DNA of 64,000 bases from Paraspadella gotoi (Eukaryota; Chaetognatha): contig CM119267.1 of assembly GCA_051294375.1 (NCBI GenBank), positions 11,543,553 to 11,607,552 of the forward strand. Direction: 5' to 3'. The position numbers were made by a program, and so were the translations under genes. Under the pieces are notes generated by a model, which searched no databases, was not told the origin of the DNA, and saw only the letters and a list, made by a program, of their open reading frames with translations. Below, one piece after another: positions 35,836 through 48,175 of this stretch (its first letter is position 1; the number at the start of each line of letters is the position of its first letter).

Positions 35836-36346
35836 GACAATTTTTCAATCCCACCTCACACCTTTTTATCCATTGCGAAGAGAAAAAAAAGATCCGATGC
35901 CATCGTCGCTGTTGCGAAAACGACGACGACGACGACAACAACGAAAAAGAAATTTCCAATCTTTCCGCACGGAATCAAATAGAATAGTAGAAAGGTCAGA
36001 CAGCGGGGGCGCCGCGACATCCACGCCCCCCCTCCCCTTCGGGCTCCGCAGCCCGATTCGCGGTTTCTCACCCGCAGCCAACGCCGCAACCCCGGGGGTT
36101 GATATCCTGATTCCGCCAAGGATGACCCCTTGTCTTAACCCCCGTAGGAAACAAAAAAATAGGAGAGAGAGAAGAGAGCGCAGATGAGAGAGAGAGACAA
36201 GAAGTGAGAGAGAAGAGAGAAGGGGGAGGGGGAGAGGGGCGAGGAGGGGGAGAGGGAGAGAGAGAGAGAAGAGAGAAGAGAAGATATGAAGAGAAGAGGA
36301 GTAGTGCAGTGCGAGAGAGAGAAGATAAGAGAGAGAGAGGAGGGAG

Positions 36347-36398
<52 letters not shown>

Positions 36399-37086
36399 GG
36401 GAGAGAAGAGAGAGAAAAGAGAGAGACGAGAGAGAGATGATCTTATAGGGAAGAAGAGAGGGGAGAGAGAGAGTAAGGAGAGACAGAGAGAGATGATGAT
36501 GAGGTCGTGACGTGCCTCAGCGTTGGCATCGACTCCCGACCAATTTGTTTTCCTCCCTCTCACCCACCTAAATAAGCACACAATTCCGCAGTCTTTCTTA
36601 CTCTCCCTCGCATTCGGCCACCCAAATGCCCCCCCCCCCTTCCTCTCGCCCGAGCCTTTCCCCCCCTTCATTTTTTCGAGAACGTTGCCTCGCCGGGCGT
36701 TCGGGTTGTCAAGGAGACGACGAGGGTGGAAGGCGAGTGGAAATCGGAAGCGAGATTCGGAAAAAGAAAAAAAGGTGGAAGGCGACGGCCTTGAGAAGGA
36801 TATCGTCTGAGAACCATCTTCTAATATACAAACAAATGAATAAATAAACCAATAACGATGAGGAAATCCAAATCGAAACTCGAGTCGCCGCGACGCTGAC
36901 ACCGCCGAACAGCGAGGTACGCACGTCAACCGACGTACGATCGAATTGCATCCTCGTGTACGCGGAAAGATTCGTAAACACATCCTCCTTCGTACTTGAC
37001 GCTATTTGCATTTTTGTCGTTTAAATTGTCGCGAGTCGGCTTTGGCGTTTTCTCCTTCCGTAATCCACACGAGATCTCCGTTAGGC

Positions 37087-37088
<2 letters not shown>

Positions 37089-37181
<93 letters not shown>
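37089..37181 (+). repeat. Pure (GA)n microsatellite
   Basis: About 93 bp uninterrupted. Confidence 0.98.
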
Positions 37182-37183
<2 letters not shown>

Positions 37184-37604
37184 TGTTTTGCATTTATGCA
37201 AATGTTGTTGTTACGTCGCGAGTTCTTAATTTTGATTTATATTCGCGTCGTTGAGAGTGAGAAGATTATGTTAACAAAAAGAAAGAGAGAAAGAAAAAAA
37301 TAAATAAAGAAAGAAAGAAAGAAGAAAAAGAAAGAAGAAAGAAAGAAGAAAGAAAGAAAGAAAGAAAGAAGAAGAAAGAAAGAGAGAAAGAAAAAAGAAG
37401 AAAGAAAGACTGACTGACTGACACTGACTGACTGACTGACTGACTGAACTGACTGACTGAATGAATGATGAATGAATGAATGAAAGAATGAATGAAAGAA
37501 TGAATGAAAGTTAGTGATTTTTCAATCGTACTAATGACAGTAAACGGGCATTGCATAAGCTCACCCCGCCTATAAGCATGACACTTTCACTGAAGGTCCT
37601 TCAG

Positions 37605-37800
37605 TCATGGCACGGTGGCTCATTGAGTAAAGCCAGCTGCTCATGACCAGTACGTATGGATGGTCGTAGACAGCCTCTGGGGCCTGGAAAACCTCCAAGC
37701 CTGGTTCCAAGCCCAGGACCCTTTCTGTGGCTGCCAGAGGGGTTAAAGAAGTTGCGGATTGTCAACTTAGCACCTGATCCACAACTGTTCCATACATGTC
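37605..37800 (+). mobile_element. Second SINE-like element (GGCACGGTGGCTCA head)
   Basis: It starts GGCACGGTGGCTCATTGAGT, a typical tRNA-derived 5' head, and contains AAGCCTGGTTCCAAGC. The latter is matched on the minus strand at 45300-45352 (truncated copy). No coding frame. Confidence 0.5.
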
Positions 37801-38601
37801 TCCGATTGTCATAAATAATGTTTTAGTTTTCCGTTCCCCGGAAATGCATAACAACCAACGAAAAAATGAAGAAACAAAAAGCAAAAAAAAAAACAAAGAG
37901 ACAGAGAAAAAAAGAAAGACGCTCTCACCAGGTGGTTGACTTCTTTGCCGAATTTGCCAGAGACAAAACTCGATTTCAGATTAGACGCTGCACTTTGCTT
38001 TGTCAGAAGAGGTAGTGATCCTTTTCCATTTACGCCTTTCGGTTCACTGCTTTTTCGGGATTTCCAAATATGTTCAATGGTCAGTTGTTCTTGGTCAATT
38101 TTATTGAATAAGTGGAGTAGAAAGAATCTGTTTTGGTAGAGTAAAGGAAGAGAGAAATCTAAGATAAGCGACATATGAATTTAGTTAAAGCTCGTAAACT
38201 GGAGCATCGATGAAGGATGGATGGAGATGCCAATCTCAAGAAAGTCCGAAAAACTAATCCCAATACAATATTTTTTTTCCAAAAACGAAAAAAACCACAA
38301 TCATTTTCCGTATACAAAAATCGTAAATGTTTTAGTGGTTACATAGTTGATGAGTTTAGATTAGTGGAGGTGTTCAAAATAAAAATGGAGAACGTTATCA
38401 GATGAATCTATTTGTTTAAATCAGAAAAGCGCTGTTTGTACAATCCATTTTCATAAGGATATTGTAAGAAAATTTTGGTTTACATTTGTACACAAAAAAT
38501 AAAAGAGAAAAGACGAAAAAATTACTGGATCAATCGGTCCATTCCCTAAAAGTAAAGTCGGAAATAACTAAATTAGGATCGACAAAGCAAATGAAACATA
38601 C

Positions 38602-38822
38602 AATTGAAACATTCTTTGAAATACTATACCACTCTGGGTGTGAATAAACTCGACTGTGAAAGAGTCTTGATTGAAAGCTTGCCGGGACTTCCTATGTCAT
38701 TATCTTGTAAGAGTGATGGAGGCCTTAAACCACCAAAGCCAGCTAAATTCAGGGGCAAGATAGCTTATTTACTATTACATGAATGGACAATTTTTATATT
38801 GGTTGTACCAATTTCATTAGTA
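38602..38822 (-). mobile_element. Dispersed repeat family R1, copy b
   Basis: This is the reverse-complement copy of the element at 17968-18180. It begins with ACAATTGAAACATTCTTTGA, which is also at the start of the copy at 46395, and ends TGGTTGTACCAATTTCATTA. Confidence 0.75.
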
Positions 38823-39351
38823 AAAAAGATAATATTCTTTTTGTTTTTTGTTTTTTTTTTGGCCAGAGAGTCAAGAATCTTTGTGGTTTTCAACGTTCGT
38901 CACTAACTTTCCCTTTAGAAATCTTTCCTTCTTCTCCCTTTTTTTTCGTGGGAACAACAGAAAAAAGGAAAACGACGATGATGGCTGCGTCTCGATCTTG
39001 ACCGGAAACATAAGACGACCTTTTCACCCCTTGGGGGCAGCTGAGGGGGCGTGGCAACGTGATTCGGGGAGAGTGAGATGGGGCTATGGGATCGGCGGGA
39101 GGGGCGACGCGAAAGGATCATGGAAAACTTGACGAATATCTCATTTTCAAATTGCTTTAAAAAAAATAAAAGAAAACTACGGGAAATCAAATGTATAAAT
39201 TATACATGTAATAAAAACAAGAACGTGTTGCGCCGCAGTGACTGCCTTATCTCGTGACATGACATGACTTGACATGAAATGACATGACAAGACGTGATAT
39301 GACATGACTAAATGACTACAATAATTTTCTTAGCCCATGGTATTATGGCAC

Positions 39352-40197
39352 ACACTGCATAGGAATTCGTCTTTTGTTCTTTATAGTTTTAGGATTTCCT
39401 AAAGACGGCGCAGTCCCTTAAATTTTAGTTTTTTTCCTGTCTGAACAAATGAGCAAGTAACTATAGGCGAATTATATGCAATTTTAACGTAAATGGGACA
39501 GACCGACGGACAGACAGACCTACCAACGGACCGACGACCGACCAACAGATTGACCAAAAAGTGACTTATAGAGTTGCTCCGCGATTACTCTCAGCGCAAC
39601 TAAAAATATAGGCCGAGAAAATTATCATCTATAATTGCAAGTAGATATAAAAAAGGTACAGCAGGATTTCTTTGGTGAGTATAGGGGAGAATTAGGCAGA
39701 ATTAGAGAGAGTAAGGGAGAATAAGGGACAATAAGGGATATAACAGAGAATACGAGAGAATAAGAAAGAAAAAAGAAAGAGTGGAAAAAAAAAGTTGGTT
39801 GGACGTGAAAGAAATGATCTGAGATTATTTGTTCTTTTTGTTGTGACGTCGACGCGTGTAGTTTTCTGTGTGAGTTTCATTCCGACCTAGGGGAGAGGGT
39901 GACTGAGTTGCCTGGGTGGCCTTGGTGTTCTGGGTGGCGCATTTCTGGTCAAAACTCAGGCGCCCATTCATCATAGCCTGCTAAACTGCATCTTGGAAAA
40001 AATAATCAATGCTATTTCCTCGCATATTTCATATTTTAGTACTCGCGGAGCAACTCTATAAGTAACTTTTTGGTCTGTCTGTCGGTCGGTATGTCTGTCC
40101 GTCGGTCTGTCCCACTTACGTTGAAAATGCATGTAATTTGCCTATAGACTGCTAACGCCGCCTTCAGAAATTTGACAGAAATTTGATGCAGTGCATG
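39352..40197. mobile_element. Second foldback element, arms about 110-130 bp or longer
   Basis: The left arm, 39461-39588, and the reverse complement of the right arm, 40039-40146, share CTATAGGC.AATTA.ATGCA, GGGACAGACCGACGGACAGA and ACTTATAGAGTTGCTCCGCG in order. Weaker similarity extends outward to a shared CACTGCAT at about 39355 and 40190. The interior (39600-40030) is AGGGAGAATAA-type simple repeat and a GC-richer segment. No protein-coding frame is evident. Confidence 0.65.
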
Positions 40198-40213
40198 TCA
40201 TAGATACACGGGC

Positions 40214-40272
<59 letters not shown>

Positions 40273-40840
40273 TAGAGAGAGAAATATTTGAGACATTTGC
40301 TCTTTTATTTTCTAGTTCCAATTTTTGTCTCTTTCTCTATGTCTCTCTCTCTCGCTCTCTCCCGGTCTATGGCGCTGAGATTGCGTGGGTTGGATTTAAC
40401 GACGGCGCAATTATGGAGATGTCCGTTCGGAGGAGGAGTGGGTTGTGTGGGGAGGAGTAGGGGGAGGAGTGGGTTGTGTGGGGAGTGGGGAGGGGGATTA
40501 GATTCTAAGTGGTTGGGTCCGTGGAGAAAATGGGATTTACAAAGAATTCGCAAAAATATGAAACCTTTAAACAAAAACGATCGATACAAACATAATAACA
40601 ACAGAAACACCGACTACAATAGAACAGAAAACAACGACGACGACAACTCCTAATAATAAATACCGACTGGCTCCAGAAAAACAAAAAAGTTATGGGAACG
40701 AAAAGAAATTCACTTACCTTCCATGCGAGGCTCTCCGCGCGAAGAGACGAATTCGGGAAGAAAAGGAAAAAGAAGTGAAAAGTAGTGAAATATGGTTTAG
40801 AGTTGATCAAGAAAAACGGCTTTCTTGATGGAATAATATA

Positions 40841-40888
<48 letters not shown>

Positions 40889-41787
40889 TGCGATTCTTAT
40901 TCTTATTTAGTTGCGTCTCCTTATTAAGGCGCCTAAACGTCGGCGCTCAAGGCTCCGCGAGGGATTTCAGAGAAAGTAAAAACCGGTGCGACTTTTTCGG
41001 CGACCGCCCATGAATTTTCCGAAACATTAAACGCGGAGCTGAAATCGAAAATGGGAAAAGTAAATAGAAGAAAATTTTCTAGAGGACCGAAAAAAAGGCG
41101 GGTTAATGAAAACAGGGAGAGAAATCCGTAGAACATGTGTGGATAATCCCAAGGTATAACACATTGACGAGTCGATTGCTCATTTGTTATTTACGAGCCT
41201 CACTTCCAAAACGACCAAAAAATAATAAACGATGCTTTATGTGAATGTATTTAAAAGTTTGTGAGGCAATCAAATCGATGAGCAAATAAAAACGCAGACA
41301 AATAGACGGAAAACTAAGAGAATTACAAAATCGATCCGCGACTACTGACTTCAGGAAAAACTGAAAACAAAAGAAAATTTGTCGAGCAAAAGAGAAGGAA
41401 ACATTTTTTTTTGGAAAGGGAGGAACGACCGCGAACGATCCCCACGCGACCGAGTACGAAGGGGTCGAAGATGCATTAACAGATTAGGCCAAACTCCCTG
41501 AGCTAATTTCCCTTTCTCCCCCCTTCTTTGTCGGGAGTTGGCGAAAATAAAAAGCCTAAGAAAGGAAACGAGGAAAAAACCGAAAGGAAAAAATGGAGGA
41601 AATCTCATTTGCCGAGAAACTTGAGGGGGAAAATGGGGGGGGGCGACTTTTAAAAAGTACGAAACGAAAGAGAAAAGGAGAAAGAAATAAAATCAGAGTT
41701 TACTAGAAAACGAAAAAAAAAGATATAAGCGCCAGCATTTAGGAAGAAAATTAAAAGGAAGAAAAACGACACGAGCTGGAGAGAGAA

Positions 41788-41822
<35 letters not shown>

Positions 41823-42139
41823 TAGCGTAAAGGGAAATAGGGGCAAGTCAGGGACAGATACTAGAGGGATTTTTCAAGGATTCCCTATTTACTTCTGAGT
41901 GTTGAGAGCGGATGGTAAAACACCGAGAAAAAATCAAGAGAGTAATTCCAGTAAAAGAAAAAGCGTTGAAAGAAAAAGCAGTGGCTTACTTTTTGACAAA
42001 ATTAAAATGAAGAAAAATTTGAGGAGAAAAAAGTTAAAGAGGAGAAAAAAAGGTTTTTAATGAAAAATCGCGTCGTCGACCGGAGAGTTAATCGGTTTTT
42101 CCTTTCCAAATTCAAAAACCGGATTTCCTATTTTCCATC
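40198..42139. other. No gene supported
   Basis: (GA)n at 40216-40285 and 41790-41820 and (TC)n at 40843-40886. CpG-containing DNA at 40900-41150 and purine-rich AT DNA after 41600. Confidence 0.6.
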
Positions 42140-42652
42140 TTTTTTCTTTCTGTATTTCTTTCTTTCTTTTTTTTCTGTCTACCTTTATTTCTTACAAACA
42201 ATAATTAACAATAATTAACCGTTTGGGTTATTTAATCAGATGAAAATTGTTTTTAAACATTTTTTACTACAATCTCATTTACATATTGCAGTACAGTGTT
42301 TATAATATTTTATTACTCTTTGACATAGTAAGTAAATTTGAATTTTACACTTGATCAAGTTAAATAAGGTAATGATTATAAATGAATATTTTGAATCAAA
42401 TTTCATTACAATCATTTTATCACTATAGAAAATTTTAAATATATTTGGATGCAAACTGTTTCAAATTTTCCATTTACTTTATGAGTTATCAATTAATGTT
42501 TTTTATCACTATCAAGAAAATTAATAAAAAAATCTATAACTTGATTTTGAAGCTGGCGTTTAAAGCCGGCTATACTCTTAATCCATTGTTGTTCAATAAT
42601 AGCTGTTGTTCAGTCCCGTTATCCTTGGCAATGATATACAATAATAAATGCC
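42140..42652. repeat. AT-rich tandem duplicate, copy 1
   Basis: This is similar in the same orientation to 43690-44152: both contain CTTACAAACAAT, a TTTGACA(T/A)AGTAAGT(A/C)AATTT segment, GATGCAAACT, CAAATTTTCCATTTACTTTA and ATACAATAATAAATGC in the same order. Divergence is well above that of the assembly-like duplications elsewhere, so it is an old, real duplication. Confidence 0.7.
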
Positions 42653-42784
42653 AAAGGATTTTTTTTAGCTGGATCTGCTTATTTCCTCACCCCAATATAA
42701 AATTTTAAGTCAATTGCATGATCCACTGATGACTAATTAGCGTTGAAAGCTAAGAGGGGATGGACGGACAGACGGACAGACATC

Positions 42785-43199
42785 GTTTTTTAATTAATTA
42801 ATTAATTATTTAGTTATTAATTAATTAATTTGAATGGCGGAGGGAAAAGAGGATGGAAGAGGGAGAAAGACGGAAAGAGAGAGACTAATTAGTAATTACT
42901 CTAAATTAATTAATTATTTGATTAGTTAATTAATAGTATTTAATTAAATATTGAATATATTAGTTAATTAATTAATTAATTAAATAATAAATTAATTGAT
43001 TAGCTGTCTACTGCTTAATGTCGCTGAGCAGATCCGGGATTGTTTGCTCAAATTTGTTTCTTTTTTCTTTCTTGTTTTTTAAGAATAATTTTTTATATAC
43101 ATACCAACAAACCTCATTTAAACAAACAAACAAAAGAAAACTGTATGTGAAAACTTCGCGAAATTGATTTATGAATATAATATATATAATAATTATATA

Positions 43200-43271
<72 letters not shown>

Positions 43272-43290
43272 ATTATAGGGGGAAGAGGAT
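42785..43290. repeat. (TTAA)n-type and (TTA)n repeats
   Basis: TTAATTAA-type tetranucleotide repeats at 42790-42830 and 42900-43010, and a clean (TTA)n run at 43200-43270. Confidence 0.9.
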
Positions 43291-43334
43291 GAAGAGAAAT
43301 GATGAGGAAACGGTGCATGCTGGCGAAACCTATC

Positions 43335-43475
43335 GGCTCTTTCTGGAGGCTATGGTGGGTTAAGGCCTACCTACCTCTTACAAGATAATAACATATATAA
43401 CTATCAAGACTCTCAATCTCTTATGGTCTAGTTTATTCACTCCCAGAGCACCTGGCTTCCTTATCAATGACGTTT
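43335..43475 (+). mobile_element. Dispersed repeat family R1, partial copy c
   Basis: It retains GTTAAGGCCTACCTACCTCT, TACAAGATAATAACAT and CTCCCAGAGCACCTGGCTTC but lacks the 5' GGTACAACC end. It is more diverged than the other copies. Confidence 0.6.
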
Positions 43476-43589
43476 CAAAGATTGTTAAAATGAATATTTT
43501 TTTTTCAGCTTCCCCATTTGCACATTTTTGTCGTCTTTTCTCGCCTTTGCGAATGCAGCTCTTCGTTTGTCATCTGTATCTTATTATTT

Positions 43590-43680
43590 TTTATGTGCCA
43601 TATCTTCATATTTCCTGTTCTTGATGAAGTCTTCACTGATTTCATCGTTTTCGTCATCATTGTCATTGTCTCTCATTGTC
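43590..43680 (-). pseudogene. Exon-like remnant related to 44127-44336
   Basis: The minus strand reads an Asp/Asn run, then DEISEDFIKNRKYEDMAHKK and a stop. The DEISE..IKN.K core matches the exon candidate at 44.2 kb. The upstream half is low-complexity GAC/GAT repeat, so real coding status is doubtful. Confidence 0.25.
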
Positions 43681-43689
43681 TTCTTTCTT

Positions 43690-44152
43690 TTTTTCTTTCT
43701 ACCTTTAATTCTTACAAACAATTAGGTTATTTAAATATGAAAATTGTTTCAAAACATTTTTTTACCAAAATCTAATTTACATATAGCAGTACAGCGTTTA
43801 TATTTTATTACTACTCTTTGACAAAGTAAGTCAATTTTAAATTTACACCTGATCCGCGTTAAAATAGGTAATGATAATAATTTTATATTTTAAATAAAAT
43901 TTTACTATAATCGTTTTATCAGTATAGCAATGTTTTAAAATCATTTTGATGCAAACTTTTCCAAATTTTCCATTTACTTTATAAATAAATAATTTTGACA
44001 ATTAATTAGAAAATTAATGAAAAAATCTAAATATTGATTTTGAATCTGGCGAATAAAGCCGGTTTTACTGCCAGTCTATTGTTGTCTAATTATTGTTCTT
44101 CTTCAGCCCGTCATGCGTCATCCTTATCAATGATTATACAATAATAAATGCT
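43690..44152. repeat. AT-rich tandem duplicate, copy 2
   Basis: This is the second copy of the unit at 42140-42652. It is flanked on both sides by the DEISE-type exon-like stretches, implying the duplicated unit once included an exon. Confidence 0.7.
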
Positions 44153-44336
44153 GTATGGTTTTTTTTTCTTTTTTGTTTTTTAAAAATATTTTCATATTCT
44201 TGATGCTGTGTTCGCTGATTTCGTCGTCTTTCCTTTTCTTTATTCGAAACTCTTTCAGTCGAATTGGAGAGGATAATTCGTCGGCAGTCAATTCGCCGCG
44301 TTCGATCACTTTTCCATCTGCAATCTGCTTTTCCAT
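44127..44336 (-). CDS. Possible exon, charged protein segment
   Basis: A good acceptor (GGGTTTCAG) precedes ATG at 44336. The frame then reads MEKQIADGKVIERGELTADE and on through a Lys/Asp/Glu-rich stretch containing DEISEHSIKNMK. A related stretch (DEISEDFIKNRK) is readable on the minus strand near 43600-43680, at the far side of a duplicated AT-rich spacer. This suggests a tandemly duplicated exon or decayed gene copies. The 3' boundary is not defined; the frame closes at 44127. Confidence 0.35.
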   Translation of the reverse strand: MEKQIADGKVIERGELTADELSSPIRLKEFRIKKRKDDEISEHSIKNMKIFLKNKKEKKTIQHLLLYNH

Positions 44337-45479
44337 CTGAAACCCCAACGAATTTCGTTTTTTCTCGTCATCTTAGCCTTTCGAGTAGCGTCTGTCGAGG
44401 AACAAACCAGGCTACTCTCGTGTCCCGTTTCGCTACCAGCGAACAAAAATACATTCCAAAACGTTTCTGTCTAATCTCTACCTAGATTTTCACGGTCTCA
44501 TTCATTTTTTACCTTCACTTTCTTTTATCTTGTTTTTACTTCCACTTTCCTTTCTCTCAAAATACATCTTTCCTTTATCGACTTTCCTTCCCTTCCCTCT
44601 TATCCTTCAGTTCTTTCCTTTCTGCTGTATCCTATCCCAAAACACGTCTTTCCTTTGCACTCTCCTTTTCTTTCAAACTTCATATTGACTTTCCCACCTT
44701 TCCCTTCTTGACTCTCTTCCCTCCTTCCTCCTTCACTCTCCCCCGCCCTCTTGTCTCGGAAGAAACCGTCCCCCCTTCAAAACGAATCCATTAAAAGACC
44801 CAAAGTCCAATTTGCATTTTAGTCTCGGAAAAGATTTTTTACGTTTTTTCCGATTTTTTTTTCTTTTTTAAAATAAAAGAAAGACAAAAAAGGGAGAGAG
44901 AAAAAGTAAATTAGAGACTTTTGAAACTCTTTCCGATGAAAAACCTTTGAGATGGTCGAGAGGGGGAAGAAGGGAGATTTCTAGCGAACCGATAAAGAAT
45001 AAAGTGCCAACACGTTCGCGCTCCTTTAAGGAGCCGAACCTTTCTCCCCCACTGCGGCGTTCGAGAATTCGCTTCAGCTTACCCTTCAGAAAATTCTGCT
45101 AAAGATCAATATCACAAACTGGGCTGAAGGACTAAGACGGCGACGAATATCATAACTAGTAAATATTAACGATTTTAATTATGCTGATGACGAGAAACGT
45201 TCGAGATAGATAGATAGTAAAAGCATAGGCGGATAATCTATATTCTATAATCTTGCTTATTAAAAATTAACTACAATCAACGAAAAAATTTGTGGATAAG
45301 GCGCTAAAGTGGGCTGAAGACGAGCTTGGAACCAGGCTTGAGGGTTTTTTCAGGACCTCAAGGTGATTAACGTCCGTACTCACGCTTCCCGCTTCTTTTC
45401 ATCATATAGATTTTTCTACATTCTTCTCCTTGATACCCTTTCATCATCCCATGGTCATTTATTTATTCGCTTAAACATA
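44337..45479. other. No gene supported
   Basis: TC-leaning DNA at 44500-44760 (CTTTCCTTT runs), then mixed AT-rich DNA and a SINE fragment near 45300. Confidence 0.5.
45290..45360 (-). mobile_element. Fragment of the second SINE-like element
   Basis: The reverse complement contains AAGCCTGGTTCCAAGC in the same context as 37605-37800, but only about 70 bp can be matched. Confidence 0.4.
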
Positions 45480-45578
45480 GAGCTTCGCAATAAATCCAGA
45501 CGGTAGACGTTTCTCAAGACCTGCAATTCACGCTGGCTTTCCTGTTGGCGTCATAATCTCCTTCACTCTCGTAACTAT

Positions 45579-45701
<123 letters not shown>

Positions 45702-46394
45702 TCCTCATTCCCTTTGTCCCGTTTCCGTCGTTAACGTTGGATTCGAATCGACTCCAGCGCCACCTGTTTTCCCTGCGGAGCGACAATTAGCGCCTCCGAC
45801 GACGGACTTTGGAAACTCGGAAATGACGTAGACAATCGCTGGAATCGCGCCGCTAGGAGTGTGAGGGCCGGTAAGGGGTCTCCGGAGACGGGAAATGACG
45901 CCCCAGACGCCGTCTCGACGGGGAGGTTCGACGTCCGTCTCGCTGCTGGAGCAGAAAATACAGACTTCGCGATCGTTATGTTCGGAAGTACTTCGTAGTT
46001 CGTATGTACCTAAGTATAAAAAAAAATCATCCATTCTCACCCCTTTCTGTTCAGCCTCTTAGATATTATGATTTTTCATTAATGACTTTCTAACAGAAAT
46101 GATGTGTGATATCTATTAGAAAACTAGGACAGATAGTAATCTAACCTTGTGTTGTATAGATGCTCCCTCTATTTCCAGAAGACAACACTGACTTCCCCTT
46201 CCCAAATTGAATTATTAGATAAATAAAACATTTTTAGGAAAGAAAGCAATATATGTTTGATTAAATAATAAGATTAAATACTAAATCCTTCATAAAATAT
46301 AAAAATAGAAAATAGTGAAACAAGTAATTTGCAAATTTTCATAGTTAAGCTTATAGTTAATATAATAATATAATATATGGTCTTTTCATACAAT

Positions 46395-46612
46395 TGAAAC
46401 ATTCTTTGAAATATTTTCCATTTCATTGATAAGGAAGCCAGGTACTCTGGGAGTGAATAAACGAGACTGTGAGAGAGTCTTGATTGAAAGCTTGCAGGGA
46501 CCTGCTATGTCATTATCTTGTAAGAGTGATGGAGGCCTTAAATCACCAAAGCCTGTCCAAAGTCAGGGGCAAGATAGCTTATTTATTAAATGAATGGTTG
46601 TACCAATTTCAT
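46395..46612 (-). mobile_element. Dispersed repeat family R1, copy d
   Basis: Near-identical in order to copy b, including CTGGGAGTGAATAAACGAGA and GAGTGATGGAGGCCTTAAAT. It is carried within the large duplicated block, so copy e at 57825-58030 is its counterpart. Confidence 0.75.
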
Positions 46613-47483
46613 AATATTGCTCGTACGTACTCAAGTATAGTCGCTGTTGTAAGCCAGCTAGATTGTGGCGGATTTGCTTTGGTGAAGTTTAAAAAAAAAT
46701 CGACACTTTGCATGTTTTCCATTTGTATCCGAAAATGAGCTCTTTTTATCATTATAATAATTGATGAGTTAATCGCTACAAACTAATACTACCCGAGAGA
46801 GTGAATTATATAAAAAGAATCTATCGCCACTGTGTCTTCTGAGCACAATAATAAAAAAAAGAGAAGCCAAAGAAAATAGAAAGGAGAACAGACCTGAAGA
46901 AATTAGGATATTCAAGGCCACTCTTGATGTGGAAACGGCTCTTTCTGCCACCGGGAGGCTTTTGCAAGAGCGAGAGAGAAATAAAAAAGATAATTAGGGA
47001 AAATTGAGAGAATAAAATAGATAATAAATAAATTTAGCAATTAATCGAAAAATAAATTTAGAAAACAAGAAAGAAGATATAAATGAAAAGAAGGGTAAAA
47101 GTCAGACGTGGCATGAATCAAGAAGGGGAGTCTTCCTCAAAGTGTTACTTCAAAAAACCAAAAACTAAAATATCGCGTGATCTGCGAGGGGTGATCTTCA
47201 AATTTAACAAAGGAAATATTGAACAAAAAAAGTAGAACATGAGTTAGTTAGAGAGAGTGAGATAACCGCGTATGAAAAAGGAGCAGATAAACAAGAGGAG
47301 GTCACTGGCAGACAAAAGCAATTCCACGCTCAGCCTCACCTTCGAAGAGAGAAATCGGTGAGGTGCGTGGTATCGGTAATGGAAAACGGATGAACTGGAA
47401 ATATCGCGTCTTGAACCAGGGAATAACGCAATGGAATGAACGTGAGAGAAAGAAAGAAAGAAAGAAAGACAAAAAAAAAAAGA

Positions 47484-47515
<32 letters not shown>

Positions 47516-47526
47516 GAGAGAGAGAG

Positions 47527-47567
<41 letters not shown>

Positions 47568-47700
47568 CGAGAATATTCAGAAAGAGAGAGAGATAAAAAG
47601 AGACCGAGAGACGCTAGTTCTTGGACCGTCATCCAACGCGAAGGATTACGATCGTCGTGGGTCCACGACAACAACAACAACCTCGAAAACAACGACGACC

Positions 47701-47737
<37 letters not shown>

Positions 47738-47855
47738 AGACGGGGTCGCGAAAAAACCGGGTTGAGTCTCTGGAGGAGCTTGTAGGAACGGTTGCAAGCT
47801 TGTTTGAGAAAGGGGGGTCGATCAAAGGATAGAGTGGAACGTCGCTTACAGTATA

Positions 47856-47908
47856 TATGAAATTGGTACAACCAATATAAAAATTATCCATTCATTTAAT
47901 AAATATAT
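47856..47908 (+). mobile_element. R1 5' end fragment
   Basis: Only the first 50 bp of the family (GAAATTGGTACAACCAATAT onward) remain, ending in a short AT run. The same fragment is at 59318-59365 in the duplicated block. Confidence 0.6.
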
Positions 47909-48079
47909 ATATATATTATAAAAGTAATCCAATTTATCGTGAAATTATTAAAACTTAAATTAAAGGATGAATAAGAAAATTTATAACATTTGTCAACCCT
48001 AATTAGAACCGAACAGTTTCTCGTCAGTCTGCAGGTTTACTTTTCGTGCGTAGCTCTGCGACATCCCTTCCTCGGCTCC

Positions 48080-48175
<96 letters not shown>

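Larger units (their letters stand above)
35836..39351. other. GA-rich tracts, simple repeats and a SINE; no gene supported
   Basis: (GA)n imperfect at 36160-36440 and pure at 37089-37181. GAAA-type repeats at 37275-37400 run into (GACT)n and (GAAT)n at 37400-37510. SINE-like element at 37605. ATGACATG-type repeats at 39255-39310. Longer open frames are reading through the simple repeats. Confidence 0.7.

Noticed and set aside
35585-36187. 200-residue plus-strand frame
   Set aside because: The first half is the pyrimidine minisatellite; the second half lacks splice or domain support and overlaps open frames on the other strand.
45705-46040. 111-residue minus-strand frame in block A
   Set aside because: It looks partly protein-like (VYVISEF), but the second copy at 57221-57505 breaks it by frameshifts, and CpG-rich DNA keeps several frames open. 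Not enough to call.
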